A DNA stretch of 64,000 bases from Mycobacterium sp. 1274761.0 (GTDB taxonomy: Bacteria; Actinomycetota; Actinomycetes; Mycobacteriales; Mycobacteriaceae). Below are positions 55,978 through 63,923 of the stretch, piece after piece (within the stretch, counting starts at the first letter, position 1; each line of letters starts with the position of its first letter). The notes beneath the pieces were generated by a model that saw only the letters and a list, made by a program, of their open reading frames with translations, made no database searches and was not told the DNA's origin. The position numbers and the translations under genes were made by a program. The DNA lies in contig NZ_LZMC01000055.1 of the NCBI RefSeq assembly GCF_001668615.1, positions 179,838-243,837 of the forward strand, read 5' to 3'.

Positions 55978-56703
55978 CTACACGACTCGCAGATTCGGCC
56001 GTTCTCTTGACTGCAGTCGCCCGCAACGGTCAGGCACCGTCAACGGCAGGCGCATGAAGCCGGTCAGGTCCCTGCTGGGGTACCCGAAGCAATGCCAAAC
56101 CTCAAGGAAGTGTTCCACCCTGCGGTCAATGTCGTCTTCGGTAGCGGGCTCGTGCTCAACCCGCGCCATCTCCAGCAGCCAAGCCACGCAGTCGCTGCAG
56201 GCGTGCCAGAAACCGAGCATCTGACCGTGCTTGACGAACAACTGGTCGTCGGCGCGTTCGTTGCACTTCGACGTGATGGCTATATCGCAACACCTGCTGT
56301 CAGATATCGCCGTGATCAAGGGATATGCGCTGGTCAACGGGTGTACGTAGCTGGGGTCGCTAGCAACAATCAGCATCTCACATGCAGGGTTCCAAGGATC
56401 GTGACGGTCATATGGTTTCATTCCGCGTAGATGCTGCGCCTCCCGGCGAACCTTCGTCACGCCGTAGTCGGCCAACATCTGTACCTCTGTGCGGTGGCGC
56501 GCCAGAAGTTCCTGCCACAGTGCGTAGCCGTAGCTGCTGTTCTCAATGGCTTGCGATTGTTCGTTCTGGTGATAGTTCTGGGCGAAATCTGCCTCTTCAA
56601 GCTCGTCAACAAGATTGTCTACCGCCTGTCTTTGGCGCGGTGTGAGCTCTTCACACCCCGTCAGCTTGTCGGCGAAATTATCGTCCCGGAATTGTAGTGT
56701 CAC
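55978..56703 (-). CDS. Unknown element protein
   Basis: A 241-residue soluble protein with no family recognised. It starts TLQFRDDNFADKLTGCEELTPRQRQAVDNL and has many Cys, His and Trp residues in the middle (GFWHACSDCVAWLLEMA). An EQSQAIENSSYGYALWQELL segment lies near residue 50. The Cys/His group could hold a metal. It is in the minus-strand early gene group, between two excisionase-like genes. No function can be proposed. Confidence 0.6.
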   Translation of the reverse strand: MTLQFRDDNFADKLTGCEELTPRQRQAVDNLVDELEEADFAQNYHQNEQSQAIENSSYGYALWQELLARHRTEVQMLADYGVTKVRREAQHLRGMKPYDRHDPWNPACEMLIVASDPSYVHPLTSAYPLITAISDSRCCDIAITSKCNERADDQLFVKHGQMLGFWHACSDCVAWLLEMARVEHEPATEDDIDRRVEHFLEVWHCFGYPSRDLTGFMRLPLTVPDRCGRLQSRERPNLRVV

Positions 56704-56776
56704 AGCGCTTTCCTCTCAGTCCCTGGCCTTTTCCGGCCTGTTGTCTTGTTTGACGGCTAATGCGGCCAACGGCTTT

Positions 56777-57007
56777 TCAGAGGCTCTCGACTAGTTTGTC
56801 GAGGTCCGTGCGCTTCCAATAAGACCGGCGCGGTTTCCCTACCACAATCGGGCGCGGAAGCTTTCCGGTGCGGTAGGCGTGGGTACGAACGGTATCCGCC
56901 GTAACGGTGGCCAAACCTAAATCGTGGAGGTACTGCACTGCTTCGTCCATATCGAGATATTGCTTCTGCGGCTTCTCTACGGAAACCGGCTCCGCGACTT
57001 TAGACAT
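56777..57007 (-). CDS. HTH excisionase/AlpA-like regulator
   Basis: A 76-residue protein with a winged helix-turn-helix: YLDMDEAVQYLHDLGLATVTADTVRTHAYRTGKLPRPIVVGKPRRSYWKRTDLDKLVESL. The pattern is typical of AlpA/Xis-type proteins. It is the first gene of the minus-strand group and divergent from the capsid gene across about 310 bp, so it may repress or activate this switch region. The ATG at 57007 is chosen because the HTH follows a short polar tail. Confidence 0.75.
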   Translation of the reverse strand: MSKVAEPVSVEKPQKQYLDMDEAVQYLHDLGLATVTADTVRTHAYRTGKLPRPIVVGKPRRSYWKRTDLDKLVESL

Positions 57008-57236
57008 TCTGTATTGCACTCTTTCTAGCCTGCTGTACGAAATGCGTTGGAAGACAATCCTCCTGGGTGCCATTCTAGCTCACGCGGCGCGCGGCGGCGC
57101 GGGCCAAATTCGGCGCGCGCGGGGCGAAACGCTGTGGGGTATAACAGTTCTCACGGGCGTCGGCTCCGCCGTGTAAGTTCCTGAGGTCAACTGGCCGAAT
57201 TCCCACATAGGGACGGGCGCAGCCAGCACCGCCGTT

Positions 57237-57280
57237 ACCTTGCGGGCTGCTAGCTGCCTTTCAGTCCCGGCCCGCAAGGT
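57237..57280. terminator. Hairpin in the capsid gene leader (attenuator candidate)
   Basis: ACCTTGCGGGC (57237-57247) and GCCCGCAAGGT (57270-57280) form a perfect 11 bp stem with a 22-base loop, 42 bp before the capsid-like start. There is no T-run. It may be an intrinsic attenuator or an operator. The rest of the 310 bp divergent gap has only GC-rich sequence and a likely promoter. Confidence 0.55.
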
Positions 57281-57321
57281 CCAATCGGTTCAACAGTTGA
57301 ATCTTGAAGGGAGACACCGGT

Positions 57322-58497
57322 ATGACCATCTACACGCGACCGCGAACCAATATCGATGATTTGCAAAGGCTCTTGCGGCTGCCGCCGTTTGGCGGCGAAG
57401 GCGGCTACAACACCGAAGGGGACGTACTTGTCAATGTCACCGCTGACGGGGTTGACGTCAATGCACTCTGGGACGACGTGCAAGCGGTGCTATCGGCCTG
57501 GAACGCCGAACGCAACGCGGTGGCTAGCCTGCTTAGCCACTACACGATCAACGCGGCCGATGCGGTACCACAGTCCATCAGCGACGATAGCTTTGAAGAG
57601 GCTAGCGAGTTCGGTGAGCCGGAGAGCCTGCGCGCTCCCAGCAACGCTGTTTTGCTAGGCAACACGTTGATCGACTACGACAAAGCCGGCCGGTTTACAT
57701 GGAAATTTCTGCGGGACAGCACAGCTGAACAGATCCGCGCCGTCACCAACTACGCGCTAGCCGCCGACAACAAACTGGTCAACGGCCTCATCGTCAACCG
57801 CCTGTTTAACCCACAGCCGCAGACAAACGAATGGAACCATACGTGCTACCCGCTGTGGAGCGCTGACGGCATGGTGCCGCCACCGTATCTTGGTGAGACC
57901 TTTGACAATACGCACACGCATTACCTCGTAAGTGAAGCCGACGAGATCGACAGCGGAGACCTCGAAGCCCTGCTGAACCACGTCACCGAACATGGTTACG
58001 GTCTGGACCCGGGCAGCCGCCTGATCGCGTTTATGAACCCGCTGGAAGCTGATGAAGTCAGCGCCTTCAAGGCCGGTGTAATCAACAACAACACCGTTGT
58101 TGCCAAGCACGACTTCATCCCGTCGCAGGGTGCGCCCGCCTACCTGCAGCCCGAGAACATCGTCGGCGAGGTAGCACCAGCCCAATACTCAGGACTCAAG
58201 ATTGACGGCTCATACGGGCCGCTGTGGATTGTCCGCAGCCAATACATTCCCGCCAAGTACCTGGCCGTTGTTGCAACGTCGGGCGCCAACAGCCCCAACA
58301 ACGCTGTAAGCGTTCGCGAACACACCAACACGGTGTATCGCGGCTTGCGCAGCATTCCCGGCGTGCGGCCCGGCTACCCCCTGCAGGAGAGCTTCTGGGC
58401 GCGCTGCATCGGTGTCGGCACCCGCCACCGTGGCGCGGCCGCCGTCATGCAGATCAAGACCACCGGCAACTACGTTGCGCCGTCCATCCCGATGTGA
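57322..58497 (+). CDS. Putative HK97-fold major capsid-like protein
   Basis: A 391-residue protein with an N-terminal helical part (WDDVQAVLSAWNAERNAVASLLSHYT) followed by DSTAEQIRAVTNYALAADNKLVNGLIVNRLF, GLDPGSRLIAFMNPLEADEVSAFKAG and, at the end, WARCIGVGTRHRGAAAVMQIKTTGNYVAPSIPM. The pattern of a long N-arm, a spine helix and the beta-rich C-terminal axial domain resembles actinobacteriophage capsid proteins. It has a good AAGGGAG ribosome site. No portal, protease or terminase gene accompanies it. The identity is by pattern; an encapsulin-like shell cannot be excluded. Confidence 0.6.
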   Translation: MTIYTRPRTNIDDLQRLLRLPPFGGEGGYNTEGDVLVNVTADGVDVNALWDDVQAVLSAWNAERNAVASLLSHYTINAADAVPQSISDDSFEEASEFGEPESLRAPSNAVLLGNTLIDYDKAGRFTWKFLRDSTAEQIRAVTNYALAADNKLVNGLIVNRLFNPQPQTNEWNHTCYPLWSADGMVPPPYLGETFDNTHTHYLVSEADEIDSGDLEALLNHVTEHGYGLDPGSRLIAFMNPLEADEVSAFKAGVINNNTVVAKHDFIPSQGAPAYLQPENIVGEVAPAQYSGLKIDGSYGPLWIVRSQYIPAKYLAVVATSGANSPNNAVSVREHTNTVYRGLRSIPGVRPGYPLQESFWARCIGVGTRHRGAAAVMQIKTTGNYVAPSIPM

Positions 58498-58512
58498 TTG
58501 GTGGTGTGACAC

Positions 58513-58656
58513 ATGAACGCAGCATCTCAATGGTTGGCTGACAATCTGGCTGAGGTGATCGTGGCGATAGCCCAGGCCAATGTTGCGCTTGCCGGGCAAC
58601 CTGCTGATGCGCCGATACAACAGGCGCAACCAACCGAGCCGGGTGGAGATGAGTAG
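58513..58656 (+). CDS. Short hypothetical protein after the capsid gene
   Basis: A 47-residue frame, MNAASQWLADNLAEVIVAIAQANVALAGQ at the start, then a Gln/Pro-rich tail. One short amphipathic helix. It starts 16 bp after the capsid stop and its stop overlaps the next start (ATGAGTAG), so it fits an operon. Function unknown; its small size makes it tentative. Confidence 0.5.
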   Translation: MNAASQWLADNLAEVIVAIAQANVALAGQPADAPIQQAQPTEPGGDE

Positions 58657-58864
58657 CACCGGTGCCGACACAAGCGGCTTGGGTGACTACGACATCCGCC
58701 GTCCGCTCGACCCCAACGCCGATTCCGTTGAAGCCTCTGAGTTCAGCTGGGGAGCAGGCCTTGAGCCGCCGTCGGTGCGCGGTAAGCGGCCGGCTGAAGG
58801 AGGACGGTATAGGGGCACAACGCCCGACTGCGAGCCTCGAATCGCTGTGGGTGGCAACAAGTAG
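58649..58864 (+). CDS. Short hypothetical protein (71 residues)
   Basis: Starts MSSTGADTSGLGDYDIRRPLDPNADSVEASEF and is followed by a Gly/Pro/Arg-rich end (PSVRGKRPAEGGRYRG). No hydrophobic segment. Overlaps the end of the previous small frame, which supports both as real. It may be a virion-linked or regulatory peptide of the capsid unit. Function unknown. Confidence 0.5.
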   Translation: MSSTGADTSGLGDYDIRRPLDPNADSVEASEFSWGAGLEPPSVRGKRPAEGGRYRGTTPDCEPRIAVGGNK

Positions 58865-58889
58865 TAACGGGAATGTAAGAGCCACCAAG

Positions 58890-59453
58890 CTAACGCGCGC
58901 GGCTCGGTTCGGGTGCGACTTGGCGGACTTTGTCGCCGATATTGACTGTCACTTCCGGTTGGACCGGTGCTTCCTTCGGCCGTTCACGCTTCGCGCTGGC
59001 GATCTGTTGGCGCCTTGGGCGTGGGTTTTCCATCTCAGCCCGAACAATGTTGCTAAACGTATCGATGGCTCCAGTATCGACCAGCTTCTTAGCTAGGTCT
59101 GCGTACAAATCCTCATTGACACGTAAGAAGTTTGGCAGTTTCGTATCCGGCCCATACTGAGCGCCGAGCGCAGCAGCTGACAGTGTCGGGAATTTCACCG
59201 GAGAAGGCTGGTACTGCCGAAACGTCGCCGCGCGTGAGTATTTGGGGTGCACCTCGTAAACCCGGACCCGAAGCTTTTCTGAGGGTTCCTCGCCGATTAC
59301 GTCGCCAGTCTCAGGGTCGATAATCTGATCTCCCTGATCGTTCAACACAGCGAACTCCATGGCCTCCTCCACGCCGTGATCGGATCCTCGATTGATGATG
59401 AGCGTGTACTGGTCCTCGACACGAGCGACGCTGCCTTCGATCGGTTTACTCAT
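58890..59453 (-). CDS. FlgT C-terminal-like domain protein
   Basis: A 187-residue protein. Residues 3-85 (IEGSVARVEDQYTLIINRGSDHGVEEAMEFAVL, then IIDPETGDVIG and LRVRVYEVHPKYSRAATF) strongly recall the beta-barrel C-terminal domain of FlgT/CsgG-type proteins. The C-terminal part is polar. The ATG at 59453 has a GGAG nine bases before it and overlaps the upstream gene by 8 bp, so both are translated together. Its role here is unknown. Confidence 0.65.
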   Translation of the reverse strand: MSKPIEGSVARVEDQYTLIINRGSDHGVEEAMEFAVLNDQGDQIIDPETGDVIGEEPSEKLRVRVYEVHPKYSRAATFRQYQPSPVKFPTLSAAALGAQYGPDTKLPNFLRVNEDLYADLAKKLVDTGAIDTFSNIVRAEMENPRPRRQQIASAKRERPKEAPVQPEVTVNIGDKVRQVAPEPSRAR

Positions 59454-60213
59454 TCTCGCCATCTCCGTCTTGCGTCGTCGTTCCTTTGCTCGTGGCCACA
59501 CTCTTCGGGTTATCGCCCCGAATTATCTTCGGCCGCGCCGTGGGATTGTCGGCAGTGAAGATGTCCTTGGCTTTGGCCGCGCCGTGGGGCGAGATAAGTT
59601 CAAATTGTCGCGCCGACTGCTGCGTCATTCCGAAGGCAATCTCCGTTGCGGTCTTCGCGCTGACTAGCTCAAGTAAGGCGGCGTCCGCAGAGCCGTTGAC
59701 TAGAAGGTGCGCGATCGCAAACTTGAGTCGCTCGTCCACATATTCAACGGAGTGCCTCGTGTGTAGCGTCGTGTAAGTAGCCATCTGGACGTCTCGGCGT
59801 AGGTTCTCTTTCTCACTCTTTCCGTGAAAGAACCGGTTTCCGTAGTAACCGATCGCGATTGAGAGCAACGGGACCGCCGCGCCGTTGCACACCTTTCCGA
59901 TCGGATCATTGTTGTCCGCCTGTAGCCCGTACAGGACCGCTCCGATCGTGACGAACAGCAGGATAACGAGGAGGATAGGCACCCAGTTCGTCTTCAACCA
60001 CGCCCCGAAATCGAACTTGGTAGCGTCAATCCCGCTGTCGGGTTCTCCGACTAGGTCCGGTTTAGCAGGAGTAGTCGACTGTTGCCGTGCCTCGTCCTGC
60101 GCCTCGGTCTGCGCGGCTCCGGGTCGAGCTGTTGATTCATCGGTCGGAGCAGCATCCGACCACAAGCCGGAACCCTCGGTGCTGGCTTCCGCCGTCCTCT
60201 CTCCATCGACCAC
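59446..60213 (-). CDS. Two-helix membrane protein (right-end operon)
   Basis: About 255 residues. A Glu/Thr/Ala-rich N-terminal part (about 1-80) is followed by two membrane segments, WVPILLVILLFVTIGAVLYG and CNGAAVPLLSIAIGYYGNRFF, then a cytosolic helical part and a polar tail (ATSKGTTTQDGDGENE). The start is uncertain; GTG at 60213 is used because upstream sequence lacks a clear ribosome site, though the frame continues to 60357. It is the first gene of a pair with the FlgT-C-like gene. Possibly a second accessory module. Confidence 0.6.
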   Translation of the reverse strand: MVDGERTAEASTEGSGLWSDAAPTDESTARPGAAQTEAQDEARQQSTTPAKPDLVGEPDSGIDATKFDFGAWLKTNWVPILLVILLFVTIGAVLYGLQADNNDPIGKVCNGAAVPLLSIAIGYYGNRFFHGKSEKENLRRDVQMATYTTLHTRHSVEYVDERLKFAIAHLLVNGSADAALLELVSAKTATEIAFGMTQQSARQFELISPHGAAKAKDIFTADNPTARPKIIRGDNPKSVATSKGTTTQDGDGENE

Positions 60214-60339
60214 GGTCCCATCATCCCATCGGACGACGACATGGCGCTCGGACGAACCAGCGACACAAACTCGATGCGCGGGCCGCGAGCGCATCAATTG
60301 CCCATAAGCCAGTTGCCGCCGTCCGCTAAGCAGTATCCG

Positions 60340-60358
60340 CGTCCACACCGCGTCCACA
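60340..60358. promoter_or_regulatory. Candidate integrase arm sites near attR
   Basis: CGTCCACA occurs twice in tandem with 11 bp spacing (60340 and 60351), about 155-170 bp inside attR, matching the motif inside attL. CTAGGTGA (60439-60446) and TCACCTAG (60501-60508) form an inverted pair beside the core. The approximately 296 bp from 60214 to 60509 contain no gene. Confidence 0.35.
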
Positions 60359-60509
60359 CTTTTGCCGAGGCTCGGCGAACTGGGCTGACGGGCGATGCAG
60401 ACCCTCTAATGACCGCGCGACCGTTTCTGCCCTAGTAGGACTAGGTGATTAGAGCATCTACTGGATCGCTGGTGAGCCTTACAGCTACTCCATCGCGGCC
60501 TCACCTAGC

Positions 60510-60554
60510 GACTTTTAATCCGCAGGTCCCAGGTTCGAGCCCTGGTGGGGGCAC
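60510..60554. repeat. attR core, 45 bp direct repeat (right copy)
   Basis: Identical to 47819-47863. It holds only the 3' part of tRNA-Lys (anticodon arm onward), so it is not a functional tRNA gene. Chromosomal sequence resumes with GTCGTCGG. It differs from the left copy directly after GCAC, showing that the native gene had no encoded CCA. Confidence 0.95.
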
Positions 60555-60705
60555 GTCGTCGGTGTATTAGGTCGGTTGATGGCTGACAGTGTTTCTTCGC
60601 CGTCGCCCTGGAGAGCCAGTTTGGGGGTAGCCGAGCGCTAAAGGTTTCCAAGCGGGGCGGCTAATGTTGACTCTAACCTGCGTTTTCGTGTGACATCCTG
60701 ATTGC

Positions 60706-63378
60706 GTGTCTGCGGGGGACCGTCCCTCAGGGGTCGTGACCTTCCTATTCACCGATGTGGAGGGATCAACCCGTCGGTGGGAGTCCGACGCTGATGCGAT
60801 GCGGACGGCGCTGGCCGCTCATGACAAGGTGCTGCGCGATGCGATAGAGGCGCACGGCGGGTTCTTGTTCAAGCACACGGGCGATGGGGTGTGCGCCGCG
60901 TTCTCCTCACCCAAGTCTGCTGTCGATGCTGCGGTGGCCGCGCAACGTGCTCAGGAGTTGCCCGTGCGGATGGGCCTGGCCACCGGTGAAGCCGAACTGC
61001 GCGATGGTGACTACTTCGGGGCTGTCCTGAACCGGGCCGCACGGGTGATGGCCGCCGGTCATGGCGGTCAGATACTGTTGGCCGAGTCAACGGCGGTTCT
61101 GCTCAGCGGCGTAGACCTGATCGATCTGGGGGCACGACGGCTACGGGATGTGCCGCTGCCAATCGGTTTATTTCAAGTGCAGGCCGAAGGACTGCGCACG
61201 GACTTCCCACCGCTTCGGGCGCTCGACACAACGCCGGGAAACCTGCGACCGGCCACTACCAGCTTGATCGGACGGGAGTCCGAGGTCGCCGAGATTCGAG
61301 CGGCTGTGAAGGCACACCGGCTGGTGACGCTCACAGGGGTCGGTGGGGTTGGCAAGACGCGCCTTGCGATGGAGGTTGCCGCACGACTGGCCGATGAGTT
61401 TCCGGACGGGGTCTGGGTTTTCGAACTGGCAGCAGTTATCGATCCGGCGGCGGTTCCCGACGCGGCAGCGGCAGTGCTCGGTGTCACCCAACAACCAGGT
61501 AAGACCATCAGCGAGTCGGTGACCGCAGCGCTGGAGGGCCGCCTCCGGCTGCTTGTCATCGACAATTGCGAGCACCTACTGGATTCCGTGGCCGATCTGG
61601 TGGAAGCCATCTTGGTGCACTCGGTGACCGTGAAGATTCTCACCACTAGCCGTGAAGGACTCGGTGTTGCCGACGAGCACTTATGGCCAGTGCCCTCGCT
61701 GGACGTCAACGCCGGTATCGGTTCTGCAGCGGTGACCCTCTTTGTCGAGCGCGCGAAGGCTGTTTCGCCGCGCTTCTCGCTCGCTGCCGCCGAGGATGCA
61801 GAGGCGGTGGTCGAGATCTGTCGTCGCCTCGACGGCGTTCCCCTGGCGATCGAGCTGGCGGCATCCCGCATATCGTCGATGGCGGCCAGAGAGGTCCGCG
61901 ATCGTCTTGCTCAGCGGTTCCGCTTGCTCGTTGGCTCGCGGAGGGGCCTGCAGCGACATCAGACGCTGCGTCATACCGTGGCTTGGTCTTACGACCTGCT
62001 TGACGACGCGGAAAAGTCGCTGCTGAATCGCTGTTCCGTTTTCACGGGCGGATTCGATGTTCAAAGCCTCTGTGCCGTAGCAGGGTTCGATCATTCCGAC
62101 GACTACCTTGTGCTCGATCAGCTGGACGCACTGGTGCGCAAGTCACTCCTGAACACCGATCAATCCACGGGCCGCACAAGGTATTCGATGCTGGAGACGA
62201 TCCGCGAGTTCGCCGAAGAACAACTCGCCATCAGTGGTGCGAGCGACGAAGTCCGGACTGCACACGCCCGCTACTTCGCTAGGCGCGAAGCCGACACCCT
62301 CGCCGTTTGGAACAGCCCTGCGCAGCGTGAGTCCTACAGCTGGTTCAACCACGAACTAGCCAATCTCCGCACCGCCTTTCGATGGGCAGCTGACCATGAA
62401 GACCTCGACACCGCCGCTGCCATTGCCATCCACACGACCCTTCTCGGCATCATGGTGGAGAATTACGAATCCTTCGCTTGGGTCGAAGAGCTAATCGAGC
62501 CAGCCCGTGCCGTCACTCATCCCCGGCTCGCCGCGCTCTACCTGATGGCATCGCAGTCATGGCTGATCGGACGTATAAAGGATGCCGTCCGCAACAGCGA
62601 AGCTGGTCAAGTTGTTTTCGCCAGTGGCCGCTATGAGGTGCCCCTTGGCTTTGAGAGCTGGTTTGCCAGTGTCTACACCGCTACCGGTCAACCGGAACGG
62701 GCGCTGCAATGGGAACGCGAAGAGCTTGCGCGGGGCCGCGATATCCATGGGCTCGCCAGACTGAGCCTCGTAGCGTCACTGGTGATGGCGAATTCCCGAG
62801 AGGATGCGATGGACATCGCCGACGGCGCAATCGCGGCTGCGGCTTCTACCCATAACCCGTGGGCGCGCTCGTTCGCCCTGCTGACGTATGGCATGGCTTA
62901 CTGTGACGCGAATCCTGTCCGCGCACGAGACGCCCTGCGCGATGCCCTCGTGATCGCTCAAGACAGTGGTAACCGCTACATTGAATCTCACGTCGCGAAC
63001 GTCTTGGGGCGGCTCGAAGCCCGCCACGGCGAGCCGCTCGCCGCGCTCGATTACCTGACATTGGCCATCCGCAATTATCACGATTCAGGCAATATCTCCG
63101 TTATTCAGATACCGCTGGGTTCGCTTGCGACCCTTTTCCACCGTCTCGGGCGTCGCGAATCTGCGGCCACGATCGCAGGTTTCGCGTCCGGCCCGCTCAC
63201 CAAGGCGTGGATTCCGGAACTCATCAAGGCGATCGCGGGCCTCCGCAATGTTCTTGGCGCCTCGGCCCTCGAAGCCCTTACTCGCAAAGGCAAAACGATG
63301 ACAACAGCTGCCATGGCGATATACGCCTACGACCAAATTGACCAAGCCCGAGCAGAACTCAACGCCATCCCGCAATAG
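60706..63378 (+). CDS. Class III adenylate cyclase fused to an NB-ARC-type ATPase
   Basis: An 890-residue signalling protein. The cyclase domain (about 8-160) has metal-binding Asp D17 (FTDVEGST) and D60 (KHTGDG), substrate Lys K56 and the catalytic N109/R113 (LNRAAR), so it looks active. The ATPase has Walker A GVGGVGKTRL (about 220) and Walker B LLVIDNCEHLL (about 290). The rest is helical/TPR-like. Many mycobacterial homologues end in a LuxR HTH; this one ends AELNAIPQ without it, so it should signal through cAMP. GTG start; first chromosomal gene after attR. Confidence 0.9.
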   Translation: MSAGDRPSGVVTFLFTDVEGSTRRWESDADAMRTALAAHDKVLRDAIEAHGGFLFKHTGDGVCAAFSSPKSAVDAAVAAQRAQELPVRMGLATGEAELRDGDYFGAVLNRAARVMAAGHGGQILLAESTAVLLSGVDLIDLGARRLRDVPLPIGLFQVQAEGLRTDFPPLRALDTTPGNLRPATTSLIGRESEVAEIRAAVKAHRLVTLTGVGGVGKTRLAMEVAARLADEFPDGVWVFELAAVIDPAAVPDAAAAVLGVTQQPGKTISESVTAALEGRLRLLVIDNCEHLLDSVADLVEAILVHSVTVKILTTSREGLGVADEHLWPVPSLDVNAGIGSAAVTLFVERAKAVSPRFSLAAAEDAEAVVEICRRLDGVPLAIELAASRISSMAAREVRDRLAQRFRLLVGSRRGLQRHQTLRHTVAWSYDLLDDAEKSLLNRCSVFTGGFDVQSLCAVAGFDHSDDYLVLDQLDALVRKSLLNTDQSTGRTRYSMLETIREFAEEQLAISGASDEVRTAHARYFARREADTLAVWNSPAQRESYSWFNHELANLRTAFRWAADHEDLDTAAAIAIHTTLLGIMVENYESFAWVEELIEPARAVTHPRLAALYLMASQSWLIGRIKDAVRNSEAGQVVFASGRYEVPLGFESWFASVYTATGQPERALQWEREELARGRDIHGLARLSLVASLVMANSREDAMDIADGAIAAAASTHNPWARSFALLTYGMAYCDANPVRARDALRDALVIAQDSGNRYIESHVANVLGRLEARHGEPLAALDYLTLAIRNYHDSGNISVIQIPLGSLATLFHRLGRRESAATIAGFASGPLTKAWIPELIKAIAGLRNVLGASALEALTRKGKTMTTAAMAIYAYDQIDQARAELNAIPQ

Positions 63379-63403
63379 ACGGAGCTATTGCTCAGCCTCC
63401 GAT

Positions 63404-63637
63404 CTACGACGCGACGGCGAACAGGTGCCATTCGCCGGGCACACCCTTGAGCTGATGAGCCCACCGATCCTCGAACTCCAGTCCTGACCCAATCACCAAA
63501 TCTCGCAGCGTGCTGGAGACGAGTACCTCGTTGGCCCCCGCGAGGGCACTGACCCGCGCGCCGATGTGAACGGCGATGCCTCCGATGTCTTCACCACGAA
63601 CTTCGCACTCACCGGTGTGCGCACCTCGACTCGATGG
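63404..63637 (-). pseudogene. Decayed adenylate cyclase C-terminal fragment
   Basis: Translation on the minus strand gives [20 protein letters not shown], then [20 protein letters not shown] and a [13 protein letters not shown] end before the stop at 63404-63406. These are the last 75 residues of a class III cyclase domain of the kind found after alpha/beta-hydrolase domains in mycobacteria. An upstream stop codon in the same frame (near 63635) and loss of the metal-binding half show it is broken. Confidence 0.65.
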
Positions 63638-63732
63638 GGGCTACGTAGCCAAGTGGGCGCATCGCATTTCTGCGCCGCCACCGCAGTCTCAACAGCTTGG
63701 TGCCACCACCAGGGACGAGTAGGCCCCGGCCG

Positions 63733-63870
63733 TCAGCGCCGTTCCAACGCCCGCGCCCGTCGTTCTCTACGCCTTGCGACGACGACGGCTCCGGCGGCGT
63801 CGCCCGCGATTACCGCGAGGCCGCCAAACGCCAGGGTCATCACCGTGTTCGACGTCTCGCCGGTGAGCAT
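63733..63870 (-). CDS. Very small membrane protein
   Basis: A 45-residue frame: MLTGETSNTVMTLAFGGLAVIAG, then DAAGAVVVARRRERRARALERR. One hydrophobic segment (about 10-33) with a strongly basic tail, as for a small inner-membrane protein or a sorting-tail remnant. No ribosome site is clear and no family recognised. Confidence 0.35.
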   Translation of the reverse strand: MLTGETSNTVMTLAFGGLAVIAGDAAGAVVVARRRERRARALERR

Positions 63871-63923
63871 GTGCTATCGGGCGATACAGACGTGATTCCT
63901 TGTGTGCCAACGTCTTCCGGCGT

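Larger units (their letters stand above)
47819..60554. mobile_element. 12.7 kb integrative element in tRNA-Lys (satellite/phiRv-like)
   Basis: Bounded by a perfect 45 bp direct repeat of the tRNA-Lys 3' half. The gene set is integrase, serine recombinase, SF3 helicase, two excisionase-like proteins, a capsid-like protein and unknowns, with a two-gene ATPase-TIR/membrane cargo at the left and a membrane/FlgT-C-like operon at the right. No terminase, portal, protease or tail gene is seen. The layout recalls the 10 kb phiRv1/phiRv2 elements of M. tuberculosis and capsid-forming phage satellites, but with a different integrase and target. Excision would give a circle of about 12.69 kb. Confidence 0.9.

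Noticed and set aside
60510..60554. A second tRNA-Lys gene
   Set aside because: Only the 3' part from the anticodon arm is present; the acceptor 5' strand and D-arm are missing, so it is attR, not a gene.
47819..60554. A full-length prophage
   Set aside because: No portal, terminase large subunit, protease, tail or lysis gene can be found in 12.7 kb.
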